Shown here: positions 52,886 through 60,089 of the stretch, in pieces
Layout: each line of letters starts with the position of its first letter
Position numbering within the stretch: position 1 is the stretch's first letter
Assembly: GCF_018263855.1 (NCBI RefSeq)
Contig: NZ_CP073318.1
Span: 7,688,001-7,752,000 of the forward strand
DNA length: 64,000 bases
Origin: Kutzneria sp. CA-103260
Lineage (GTDB): Bacteria; Actinomycetota; Actinomycetes; Mycobacteriales; Pseudonocardiaceae
Direction of reading: 5' to 3'
Made by a program: the position numbers and the translations under genes
Notes under the pieces: model-generated
Database searches by the model: none
What the model was told of the DNA's origin: nothing
Seen by the model: only the letters and a program-made list of their open reading frames with translations

Positions 52886-53006
52886 GCGACGCCTCCGGCG
52901 TCGCGGCTCGGCCCCCGGGTAGCCGATGCCTCGCCCAGGGCGAAGCATCGGCGGGGCCTCGCACTCTTCGGGGGTTGTCGGCCGGCTCACAACGTTCTGC
53001 CGGCCG
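52886..53006. repeat. Three consecutive hairpins after the TetR gene
   Basis: Hairpin 1: 52886-52893 with 52897-52904, a perfect 8-bp stem that probably terminates the TetR gene. Hairpin 2: 52922-52929 with 52945-52952 plus inner TCGCCC/GGGCGA. Hairpin 3: 52979-52986 with 52999-53006. No gene is visible in 52879-53225. Confidence 0.7.
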
Positions 53007-53182
53007 GCCACTGGAGACGTGGCGTCACTTCGCACACAGCGCCGCCAAGCCTTTGACCCGCACCCAACCGGCGAAGGCCCCCTCCAGCACCGAAAACAGC
53101 CCCCGCCCTATCCCAAGGGGGGCTGGCCCAGGCCTCCAGGATACCGGGACAGGCCCGATGGTGATCTTGGAGAAAGGGTGCC

Positions 53183-53210
53183 TGTGGATAGGGCGAGGGG
53201 CTGTGGACAA
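53183..53210. promoter_or_regulatory. Two DnaA-box-like nonamers
   Basis: TGTGGATAG (53183-53191) and TGTGGACAA (53202-53210) are 19 bases apart in the same orientation. The second is the exact complement of TTGTCCACA, the preferred actinobacterial DnaA box; the first has one difference from the general TTATCCACA box. They lie in a gene-free stretch between two gene ends. Confidence 0.5.
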
Positions 53211-53225
53211 GCGATGATCCGCTGG

Positions 53226-54107
53226 TCAGACCAGGGCTACGGCCTGCCAGATCTTGCGGCTGGAACCGCCGATGAGGTTGTTCTCCCCCAGGAATGAGGT
53301 GAGCTTGGAGCCGGCCCAGCGGAGGGTGTCCCGGTAGTGGGGATTGGCCCACGCGACGCGGCGGGCTTCGTACGGGTCGAGGCCGACGGCCCGGTAAACC
53401 CGCGGGTGGATCAGGGATCGAGTGACGATGAAGGCGGTCCGGGCGAGCATGGCGCGGTGGTAGGAGAGGCCCACCCGCGACAATCCCGGCGTGCCGCGGA
53501 GAACCTCCTCGCGGGCGTAGCGAACGTGGCGGGCCTCCTCGATGACGTGGATGCGGTTGACCATCCGCACGAGGGGCTGCACAGAGGGGTCGGCCATGGA
53601 CTCCCGCTGCAGGGCGTCGGTGATCTCCTCGGCGACGAGGATGCCGGCGAACATCGAGGGGCCGAAGGCGATGGACTTGAACAGCCGCCCGAGGCGAAGG
53701 CCGGTCTGGCCGGGACCGTAGGCGGGGCAGTCGACCTTCTCGATGAGACGGGCGAACATCACGGAGTGGCGGCACTCGTCGGCGACCTCGGTGAGGGCGT
53801 ACTGGGTGTGCCGGGTCAGCGGGTCGGAGTTGTAGGAGTGCCGGACGAGCAGCTCCATGAGGATGACCTCGAACCAGATGCCGACCGAAGCGATGCTGGC
53901 CAGCTCGTGGCGGGTGAGATCGATGCGCTGCTGCTCGGAAAGCCTGTCCCACAACGGAGTCCCGTACAGGGAGCTGCGGTGGGCCGGCAGGAAGTACTTG
54001 TCGGGCAACAGGTCGGCGGCCCAGTCGATGTCGACGTCGGGGTCGTAGGAGTTGCGGGCGGACGAGTTGAGCAGGCGCTCGGCGGTCCGCTCACGGTCGG
54101 CGATCAC
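53226..54107 (-). CDS. AurF-like diiron oxygenase 1
   Basis: A 293-residue helical protein of the AurF/p-aminobenzoate N-oxygenase type. Diiron ligand regions are TEVADECRHSVMFAR (E..ExxH) and HVIEEARHVRYAREE (ExxRH), with earlier Glu in RHELASIASVGIWFEV. It is closely similar to the paralog two genes upstream over almost the whole length. GTG at 54107 overlaps the hydrolase stop (GTGA). Such enzymes oxidise amines or related substrates; the product here is not known. It is the last gene of the three-gene operon. Confidence 0.85.
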   Translation of the reverse strand: MIADRERTAERLLNSSARNSYDPDVDIDWAADLLPDKYFLPAHRSSLYGTPLWDRLSEQQRIDLTRHELASIASVGIWFEVILMELLVRHSYNSDPLTRHTQYALTEVADECRHSVMFARLIEKVDCPAYGPGQTGLRLGRLFKSIAFGPSMFAGILVAEEITDALQRESMADPSVQPLVRMVNRIHVIEEARHVRYAREEVLRGTPGLSRVGLSYHRAMLARTAFIVTRSLIHPRVYRAVGLDPYEARRVAWANPHYRDTLRWAGSKLTSFLGENNLIGGSSRKIWQAVALV

Positions 54108-54985
54108 GCGAGTCCTCCGATCCGGGCGGTGACTTCCAGCCCGCGTTCGAACGGCAGCATGTGGCCGGCGCCGGGATAGATCACCAGCTCCGAGTCGGGC
54201 AGCTCGGCGGCGATCAGCCGTGAGTGACCGGCGGGAGTGAGGCGGTCGGCGCCGCCGGCCAGGACGACGGTGGGGATGTCCCGGAACGCAGCCAGGGCGG
54301 CGCGGCGTTCGTGGTCACGGAGCGAGGCCCGGAAACCGACCATCGAAGCGGGATGGACCCGGGCGACCTGCTCGGCCGCGGCGGCGACGTCCTCCCGCCG
54401 GGGCCGGGGACCGAACAGCAGCCAGCGCAGCCCGGGCTCGGCCAGCCGGGGCTTGGCCAGCAGGGACCGGTGCTCCAGCTTGGCCAGCTTCGAGTTCACG
54501 AGGCGTTCGCCGCGCATGACGACCCGCGCCACTGGCCCCGGCAGACCGAGGCTCAGCGAGTCCAAGCCGCCGGAAGAGGTTGCCACGAAGGCGGCGCCGG
54601 TAACGCGGGACGCGATCAGGTCGGGGTTTCGTTCCGCCAGCGCCATCATGGTCATGCCGCCGATGGAGTGCCCGGCGAGCACGACGCGACCGGTCGGCAC
54701 GCGGTCCACGATCAGCTCGGCCAGGTCGTCGGCGAGCTGGGCGATGGTGGCGGTGCCGGTCACCGCGGGCGCCGAGCCGCCGTGCCCGCGGTGGTCGAAG
54801 CGCAGCACCCGGACGGTCCGCGACAGGGTCGCGGCCACGCGGTCCCACGAGGTGTGGTCGAGGGTCCAGGCGTGCACTAGGACAACAGTGGTCGAGACGT
54901 CCGCCGGACCCTCGTCGACCACGTGCAGCGCGGTGCCGTCAGAGGTGACGAACCGGCTGCGCGCGGCCACGTCCCAGGGCGTCAC
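54104..54985 (-). CDS. Alpha/beta hydrolase within the AurF operon
   Basis: A 293-residue hydrolase. VVLVHAWTLDHTSW forms the oxyanion region, DHRGHGGS follows, GHSIGGMTM is the nucleophile elbow, and PGAGHMLPFER carries the His; the acid lies in LAGGADRLTP. GTG at 54985 (start TPWDVAARS) overlaps the stop of the upstream AurF-like gene as GTGA; a GTG at 55009 would add eight residues and a 28-base overlap. It lies between two diiron oxygenase genes in one coupled unit and probably works on the same pathway. Confidence 0.85.
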   Translation of the reverse strand: MTPWDVAARSRFVTSDGTALHVVDEGPADVSTTVVLVHAWTLDHTSWDRVAATLSRTVRVLRFDHRGHGGSAPAVTGTATIAQLADDLAELIVDRVPTGRVVLAGHSIGGMTMMALAERNPDLIASRVTGAAFVATSSGGLDSLSLGLPGPVARVVMRGERLVNSKLAKLEHRSLLAKPRLAEPGLRWLLFGPRPRREDVAAAAEQVARVHPASMVGFRASLRDHERRAALAAFRDIPTVVLAGGADRLTPAGHSRLIAAELPDSELVIYPGAGHMLPFERGLEVTARIGGLA

Positions 54986-55881
54986 CGAACGAGGAAGGAC
55001 TTGCGCCACAACGACATCCCCGGGTTGCCGACGAGACCCACCTCGTCGAGGAAGCTCATGATCCGCTCACCGGCCCAGTGGATGGTGTCGCGGTAGTGCG
55101 GGTTGTGCAGCGCCGCCTGCTCGCCGACCTTGGGATCGATGCCCACGGCGGCGTAGACCCGCGGGTTGATGATGCTGCGGCAGATGAAAAAGCCCACCAG
55201 TGCGGTCAGCTCCCGTTGGTACATCAGCTCGGTGCGGCCCATCTTCGCCATGCCCCGCACCACTTCCTCGCGGGCGAACCGGACGTGCCGGGCCTCCTCG
55301 AGGACGTGGATCCGGTTGACCATGCGCACCAGCGGCTGCACCGACTCGTCCTGCATGGCCTCGCGCTGCATGCGGTCGAGGATCTCCTCGGCCACCAGGA
55401 TGGAGCCGTACATGGCCGGCCCGTAGCCGATGGTCGGCAGCAGCTTGCCCAGCTGGTGCACGTAACGCTTCGGCCCGTAGGCCGGGCAGCCGACCCGCTC
55501 CACCATGCGGGCGAACATCGTCGAGTGGCGGCACTCGTCAGCGACCTCGGTGAGGGCGTACTGTGCGTGCCGCGTCGTGGGATCGGCGTTGTAGACGGCC
55601 TTGACCAGCATCTGCATCAGCAGCACCTCGAACCACAGCCCGACGCTGGCCACGCTGGCCACCTCGTGCTTGGTCAGCTCGATGCGCTGCTGCTCGGTGA
55701 GGCCGTCCCACAGCTCCGTGCCGTAGAGCGAGCTGCGGTGGGCCGGGATGTAGTACTTGTCCTCGGCCAGCGGCGCCGCCCAGTCGATGTCCACCTCGGG
55801 GTCGTAGAACTTGTCGGCCGAGGAGTTGAGCAGCCGTTCGGCGGTCTTCTCCCGGTCGGCGACCTTCAACGATCGAGCCAT
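54982..55881 (-). CDS. AurF-like diiron oxygenase 2
   Basis: A 299-residue diiron oxygenase-like protein, first gene of the operon. It shares the N-terminal ADREKTAERLLNSSA, the PAHRSSLYGTELWD region and the ligand motifs TEVADECRHSTMFAR and HVLEEARHVRFAREE with paralog 1. GGAGGAGCG precedes the ATG at 55881. The 69 bases between it and the divergent TetR gene contain a strong palindromic operator, so repression by that TetR protein is likely. The substrate is unknown; the conserved diiron ligands argue for an active enzyme. Confidence 0.87.
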   Translation of the reverse strand: MARSLKVADREKTAERLLNSSADKFYDPEVDIDWAAPLAEDKYYIPAHRSSLYGTELWDGLTEQQRIELTKHEVASVASVGLWFEVLLMQMLVKAVYNADPTTRHAQYALTEVADECRHSTMFARMVERVGCPAYGPKRYVHQLGKLLPTIGYGPAMYGSILVAEEILDRMQREAMQDESVQPLVRMVNRIHVLEEARHVRFAREEVVRGMAKMGRTELMYQRELTALVGFFICRSIINPRVYAAVGIDPKVGEQAALHNPHYRDTIHWAGERIMSFLDEVGLVGNPGMSLWRKSFLVR

Positions 55882-55911
55882 CGCTCCTCCGCCCAGACCA
55901 GTTCGATTAGT

Positions 55912-55932
55912 GTTACCGGAAGTAACGGTAAC
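55912..55932. promoter_or_regulatory. Palindromic operator between AurF operon and TetR gene
   Basis: GTTACCG (55912-55918) and CGGTAAC (55926-55932) form a perfect 7-bp dyad with a 7-base spacer; GTTAC-n5-GTAAC (55912-55926) is nested in it. It lies in the 69-base divergent promoter region, in the range where TetR proteins bind. Confidence 0.7.
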
Positions 55933-55950
55933 TCTGGTAGCGTGGGTCAC

Positions 55951-56709
55951 ATGGGTCGAGCTGTCAAGAGGTCTCCGGACGGCGGGGACGCACGCCGCGA
56001 GCGGTGGCGGGCACACCGCGAGGCCAGGCGCGAGGAATTCGTGGACGCCACCATCCGGGCGCTGACCAAGCACGGCCCCGAGGTCGGCATGGACGAGATC
56101 GCGGCCGAGGCCGGCGTGACCAAGCCGGTGCTCTACCGGCACTTCGCCGACAAGTCCGACCTGTACCTGGCCGTCGGCCAGCGGGGCACCGACCTGCTGA
56201 TGAACCGGCTCAAGCCGGCCCTGGTCGACGAGGGCACGCCGTACGAGCGGATCTACCGCGCGGTCGACTCCTACCTGGCCACCATCGAGGAGTTCCCCGA
56301 GCTCTACCACTTCGTGGTCCGGCGCTCGTTCACCGACAAGCCGGTCGAGACCGACATCGCCACCGAGGACAAGCGGATCATCGCCAACACCCTCGCCCGG
56401 CTGCTCGGCGACTACCTGCGGGCCTTCGACATGGACTCCGGCGGCGCCGAGCCCTGGGCGCACGCGGCCGTCGGCATGGTGCAGAGCGCCGGCGACTGGT
56501 GGCTGGAGCGGCAGTCGATGACCCGGCAGAGCCTGAGCGACTACCTCACCAAGATCATCTGGTTCGCGGTGGACGGCCTGCTGCGCTCCGGCGGCATCGT
56601 CGTCGACCCGCAGATGCCGCTGAGCCTGGACCCGAGCCCGCCGCTGCGCCTGGTGCAGCCCGACACACCACAGGGAGACAAGGGCGATGACCGACGAGCA
56701 CGGGGATGA
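55951..56709 (+). CDS. TetR-family regulator of the AurF operon
   Basis: A 252-residue regulator. A basic N-terminal extension (RRERWRAHREARREEF) precedes the helix-turn-helix with DATIRALTKHGPEVGMDEIA and AGVTKPVLYRHFADKSDLY (about 30-78). The C-terminal domain is helical with a Trp-rich AGDWWLERQSM segment; a disordered Pro-rich tail follows. The ATG at 55951 is used; a long upstream frame is antisense to the AurF-like gene. It overlaps the next gene by 23 bases. It probably represses itself and the divergent AurF operon through the 21-bp palindrome. Confidence 0.9.
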   Translation: MGRAVKRSPDGGDARRERWRAHREARREEFVDATIRALTKHGPEVGMDEIAAEAGVTKPVLYRHFADKSDLYLAVGQRGTDLLMNRLKPALVDEGTPYERIYRAVDSYLATIEEFPELYHFVVRRSFTDKPVETDIATEDKRIIANTLARLLGDYLRAFDMDSGGAEPWAHAAVGMVQSAGDWWLERQSMTRQSLSDYLTKIIWFAVDGLLRSGGIVVDPQMPLSLDPSPPLRLVQPDTPQGDKGDDRRARG

Positions 56710-57001
56710 GGGCTACACCGGCGACGCGGTGTTGGTCGACGGTGAGCAGCAGGTCAAGGTGCGTGCCGTGCTTCGCGGCTACTTCCAGCCGATCGACGGC
56801 CGCTACCACTGGTACGGCCGGCTCGACGCCGACCAGGCGGTGACCGACCTGGTCGAGGGCGGCCGCAAGGAACTGCTGCTGCGCACCCCGGAGGGCGAGG
56901 CCACGGCCACGCTGTCCGACCCGGACCCGTGGCAGCGCTACCGGGTCACCGGCACGTCCAGGCCGCCGTTCGCGGTGGAGGCCGTGCCGGCCCACGACTG
57001 A
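56687..57001 (+). CDS. DUF4873 small protein
   Basis: A 104-residue acidic soluble protein that fits the DUF4873 family: YTGDAVLVDGEQQVKVRAVL near the start, GYFQPIDGRYHWYGRL in the middle and TATLSDPDPWQRYRVTGTSRPPF at the end. The family is often encoded beside or fused to flavin monooxygenases; here it is beside diiron oxygenases. The ATG at 56687 has GGGAGACAAGGGCG upstream and overlaps the TetR end by 23 bases, so translation is coupled. Its function is unknown. Confidence 0.8.
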   Translation: MTDEHGDEGYTGDAVLVDGEQQVKVRAVLRGYFQPIDGRYHWYGRLDADQAVTDLVEGGRKELLLRTPEGEATATLSDPDPWQRYRVTGTSRPPFAVEAVPAHD

Positions 57002-57029
57002 GCCGACAAGACCTGGGCCAGGACGCGAC

Positions 57030-57063
57030 AACGGCCCGGTCGGCGGTTGCCGACCGGGCCGTT
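57030..57063. terminator. Bidirectional hairpin between DUF4873 and DUF3107 genes
   Basis: A perfect 15-bp stem (57030-57044 with 57049-57063) with a 4-base loop lies between two convergent stop codons. AA and TT flank the GC stem. It should end both transcripts. Confidence 0.85.
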
Positions 57064-57076
57064 CGCTGCGGTCGCC

Positions 57077-57298
57077 TTAGGCGAAGCCGACCTTGCGCGC
57101 GTCGGACGCGCCGATCTCGACGTAGGAGATCCGCGCCGACGGGATGACGAAGCGGCGGCCCTTGTCGTCGGCCAGCGTCAGCACCGACTGCTTACCGTCC
57201 AGCGCCTCGGCGACGAGCGCCTCGACCGCCTCCGGCGACAGGTCGCTGTTGACGAGGAGCTCCCGAGGGCTCTCGACGACGCCGATCTTGATCTCCAC
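57077..57298 (-). CDS. DUF3107 protein (Rv3208A/TB9.4-like)
   Basis: A 73-residue small protein. The sequence MEIKIGVVESPRELLV, LSPEAVEALVAEALDG and FVIPSARISYVEIG is typical of DUF3107, found throughout actinobacteria. The GTG at 57298 is the start; a longer frame upstream is not supported. It has the same relative place as Rv3208A between the TetR and ferritin-like genes. It is soluble; no activity has been assigned to my knowledge. It is read as a single gene ending at the bidirectional hairpin. Confidence 0.9.
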   Translation of the reverse strand: MEIKIGVVESPRELLVNSDLSPEAVEALVAEALDGKQSVLTLADDKGRRFVIPSARISYVEIGASDARKVGFA

Positions 57299-57390
57299 GC
57301 TGACCTCCGGATCCGTGCAATTCTCGATGTCAAGGCTAGTAGAGCCGGTGACACCCCCGCGGCACCGACCCATCAGCCCACGGCGAACAC

Positions 57391-57470
57391 CCCGCGAGTC
57401 CCGCTCTCAGGCAACTGAATGTCGAGTTCCGGAACTCGACACATGGCTGCTCGAGAGCGGGACTCGCGGG
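57391..57470. repeat. Nested palindromic element downstream of the ferritin-like gene
   Basis: Perfect 18-bp outer arms (57391-57408 with 57453-57470) enclose a separate perfect 20-bp palindrome (57421-57440). It is three bases from the stop codon of the ferritin-like gene and upstream of the DUF3107 gene. It may terminate the former; the structure is much larger than needed for that. Confidence 0.85.
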
Positions 57471-57473
57471 GGT

Positions 57474-58130
57474 TCAGCCCAGGCCTAGGGCGGACATGCG
57501 CTTGGTGTGGGACTGCTGCAGACGCTTGAACAGGGCGCCGATGCCGGCCAGGTCGCCGGAGCCGCGGATGATCAGCTCGGCCAGCGCGTCCCGCTCGGCG
57601 GCGACGTGCTGGGCCTGGGTCAGGGCCTCGCCGAGCAGCCGCCGGCCCCACAGGGTGAGCCGGTCGCGGACCTTGCGGTCGGCCTCGCAGGCGGCCTTGA
57701 CCTCACGCTCGGCGAAGGCCGAGTGCCCGGTGTCGGCCAGCACCTCCAGCACCAGCTTCTGGGTCGGCTCGTCCAGCCAGCCGGCCACCTCCCGGTAGAA
57801 GTCGGCGGCCAGGCCGTCGCCGACGTAGGCCTTGACCAGTGATTCGTGCCACGACCGGGGCGCGGTGGACGCGTTGAACGCGTCGAAGGCGGCCGCGAAC
57901 GGCTGCATCGCGTCGGCGACGGCCACGCCGTGCTCCCCCAGGTACCGCTCCAGCAGCTGGTAGTGGCCGATCTCCGCGGCCGCCATGCTGGACAACGCCG
58001 CCCGCCCCGGAAGTGTCGGCGCGCTGCGGGCGTCCTCGGCCAGCCGATCGAACGCCGACAGCTCGCCGTAGGCCAACACCCCCAACAGATCCGCGACGCC
58101 GTCAGCCAGAACCTCGTCCGCCTCGCTCAT
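57474..58130 (-). CDS. Ferritin-like domain protein (Rv3210c-like)
   Basis: A 218-residue all-helical protein. Conserved regions include LLGVLAYGELSAFDRLAEDA, SSMAAAEIGHYQLLERYL (ExxH-type ligand), HESLVKAYVGDGLAADFYRE and the second ExxH-like stretch DTGHSAFAEREV, which suit a four-helix ferritin-like/MiaE-type fold. The ATG at 58130 is the start; the longer frame upstream is antisense to the helicase leader. It corresponds to Rv3210c and diverges from the DEAD-box gene as in mycobacteria. Metal binding is probable, the reaction unknown. Confidence 0.82.
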   Translation of the reverse strand: MSEADEVLADGVADLLGVLAYGELSAFDRLAEDARSAPTLPGRAALSSMAAAEIGHYQLLERYLGEHGVAVADAMQPFAAAFDAFNASTAPRSWHESLVKAYVGDGLAADFYREVAGWLDEPTQKLVLEVLADTGHSAFAEREVKAACEADRKVRDRLTLWGRRLLGEALTQAQHVAAERDALAELIIRGSGDLAGIGALFKRLQQSHTKRMSALGLG

Positions 58131-58389
58131 ATCCGCAGAGCGTAGCCGCCGCGGGACGAGCCAAAACCACGTCCGGGCAGGTAGACTCCCGCCCTGACGC
58201 CTGGTAATGGCGGCGGCGCGACCTGGGATGACCCCACGAGTCCCACTGCCGACCGGGCTGACCGAGCACGGCGGTGAGACAGAGCCGCCATGTGGACAGG
58301 GTGCGCGCACGACAACCTCGTCGGCCCTCCCGCGACCCGCCGGGCGAGACACAACGCCCGGGGCGTGGTCGAGCGGCCCAGCCAGGCCG

Positions 58390-60084
58390 GTGCGCGCTGG
58401 TACGAGAGAGGCGATCACTCTGACCGTCAGCAACAACACCCGGCTGGACCCGGTGACGCTGGAGCACAGCGAGGCCGGCCTGCCCGAGGTCGACACGTCC
58501 CATCCGCTCACCGCCGGCGCGCCCGTGCGCACCGAGGCGCCGACCTTCGCCGAGCTGGGCGTGCGCGAGGAGATCGTGCGCGCGCTGGCCGAGGCCGGCA
58601 TCGAACGAACGTTCGCAATCCAGGAGCTTACCCTGCCGATCGCGCTCGCCGGTGACGACGTCATCGGCCAGGCGCGCACCGGCACCGGCAAGACCCTGGG
58701 CTTCGGCGTGCCGCTGCTCCAGCGCATCGTCACGCCGGCCGACGGCGTGCCGCAGGCGCTGGTCGTGGTGCCGACCCGCGAGCTGTGCCTACAGGTCACG
58801 CACGACATCACCGACGCCGGCAAGCACCTGGGCATCCGGGTCGAGGCCATCTACGGCGGCCGCCCGTACGAGCCGCAGATCGCCGCCCTGCGCAAGGGCG
58901 TCGACGTGGTCGTCGGCACGCCCGGCCGGCTGCTGGACCTGGCCGAGCAGCGCCACCTGGTGCTGGGCAAGGTCCGCAACCTGGTGCTGGACGAGGCCGA
59001 CGAGATGCTCGACCTGGGCTTCCTGCCCGACATCGAGCGCATCCTGCGCATGGTGCCCGAGCAGCGGCAGACCATGCTGTTCTCGGCCACGATGCCCGGC
59101 CCGATCATCAACCTGGCCCGCACCTTCCTCACCCAGCCCACCCACATCCGGGCCGAGGAGAACGACGCCGGCGCGGTGCACGAGCGCACCAAGCAGTTTG
59201 TCTACCGGGCGCACTCGCTGGACAAGGGCGAGCTGCTGGCCCGCGCGCTGCAGGCCCGCGAGCGCGGCCTGACGATGATCTTCACCAAGACCAAGCGCAC
59301 CGCGCAGAAGATCTCCGACGAGCTGGCCGAGCGCGGCTTCGCGGCCGCCGCCGTGCACGGCGACCTGGGCCAGGGCGCGCGCGAGCAGGCGCTGCGGGCG
59401 TTCCGCTCGGGCAAGGTGGACGTGCTGGTCGCCACCGACGTCGCCGCCCGCGGCATCGACGTCGAAGGTGTGACGCACGTCATCAACTACCAGTGCCCCG
59501 AGGACGAGAAGACCTACGTGCACCGGATCGGCCGCACCGGCCGGGCCGGCCGCGAGGGCGTGGCCGTCACCCTGGTCGACTGGGACGAGGAGCCGCGCTG
59601 GAAGTCCATCTCGGACGCGCTGGGCCTGAACATCCCGGAGCCGGTGGAGACCTACTCGACCTCCGCGCACCTGTTCACCGACCTCGACGTGCCCGAGGAC
59701 GCGACCGGCCGGCTGCCGCTGAGCCAGCGCACCCGGGCCGGGCTGTCGGCCGAGGTCGAGGAGGACCTGTCCGGCGGCAAGAAGACCCGCAACCGCCGCC
59801 GCGCCGGCCGCGGTGGCGCGTCCCGCCCGGCCGGCCAGGGCCAGGCCGCGGCTGACGGCGAGGAGACCGCCGAGACCAAGCCGCGCCGCAAGCGCGCGCG
59901 TACCCGCAGCCGCGGCGGTGTGGTGCAGGGCGAGGCCGCGCCGGCCGACGAGCCGCAGGCCAGCACCGACGACGCGGCCAAGTCGGACCGGCCGCGCCGG
60001 GTGCGCCGCCGCCGTCGTTCGGGCGCCGACGTGGCCGCCGGCGAGCAGGCCAACACGGGCGACACGGAGCGTTCGGCAGACTAG
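58390..60084 (+). CDS. rhlE: DEAD-box RNA helicase (RhlE/Rv3211-like)
   Basis: An ATP-dependent RNA helicase of about 564 residues. Motifs in order: Q motif FAIQELTLP, motif I ARTGTGKT, Ia PTREL, GTPGRLLDL, II DEADEMLD, III SATMP, ATDVAARGIDV (V) and HRIGRTGRAG (VI). The C-terminal tail of about 120 residues is rich in Arg, Lys and Ala (KKTRNRRRAGRGG, RRVRRRRRSG), likely for RNA binding. The start is uncertain: GTG at 58390 has no good ribosome site, while AGAGAGG is nine bases before a CTG (58420) that reads TVSNN next. RNA turnover or ribosome assembly are likely roles. It is followed by the PQQ-like gene five bases later. Confidence 0.92.
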   Translation: MRAGTREAITLTVSNNTRLDPVTLEHSEAGLPEVDTSHPLTAGAPVRTEAPTFAELGVREEIVRALAEAGIERTFAIQELTLPIALAGDDVIGQARTGTGKTLGFGVPLLQRIVTPADGVPQALVVVPTRELCLQVTHDITDAGKHLGIRVEAIYGGRPYEPQIAALRKGVDVVVGTPGRLLDLAEQRHLVLGKVRNLVLDEADEMLDLGFLPDIERILRMVPEQRQTMLFSATMPGPIINLARTFLTQPTHIRAEENDAGAVHERTKQFVYRAHSLDKGELLARALQARERGLTMIFTKTKRTAQKISDELAERGFAAAAVHGDLGQGAREQALRAFRSGKVDVLVATDVAARGIDVEGVTHVINYQCPEDEKTYVHRIGRTGRAGREGVAVTLVDWDEEPRWKSISDALGLNIPEPVETYSTSAHLFTDLDVPEDATGRLPLSQRTRAGLSAEVEEDLSGGKKTRNRRRAGRGGASRPAGQGQAAADGEETAETKPRRKRARTRSRGGVVQGEAAPADEPQASTDDAAKSDRPRRVRRRRRSGADVAAGEQANTGDTERSAD

Positions 60085-60089
60085 GGCCC

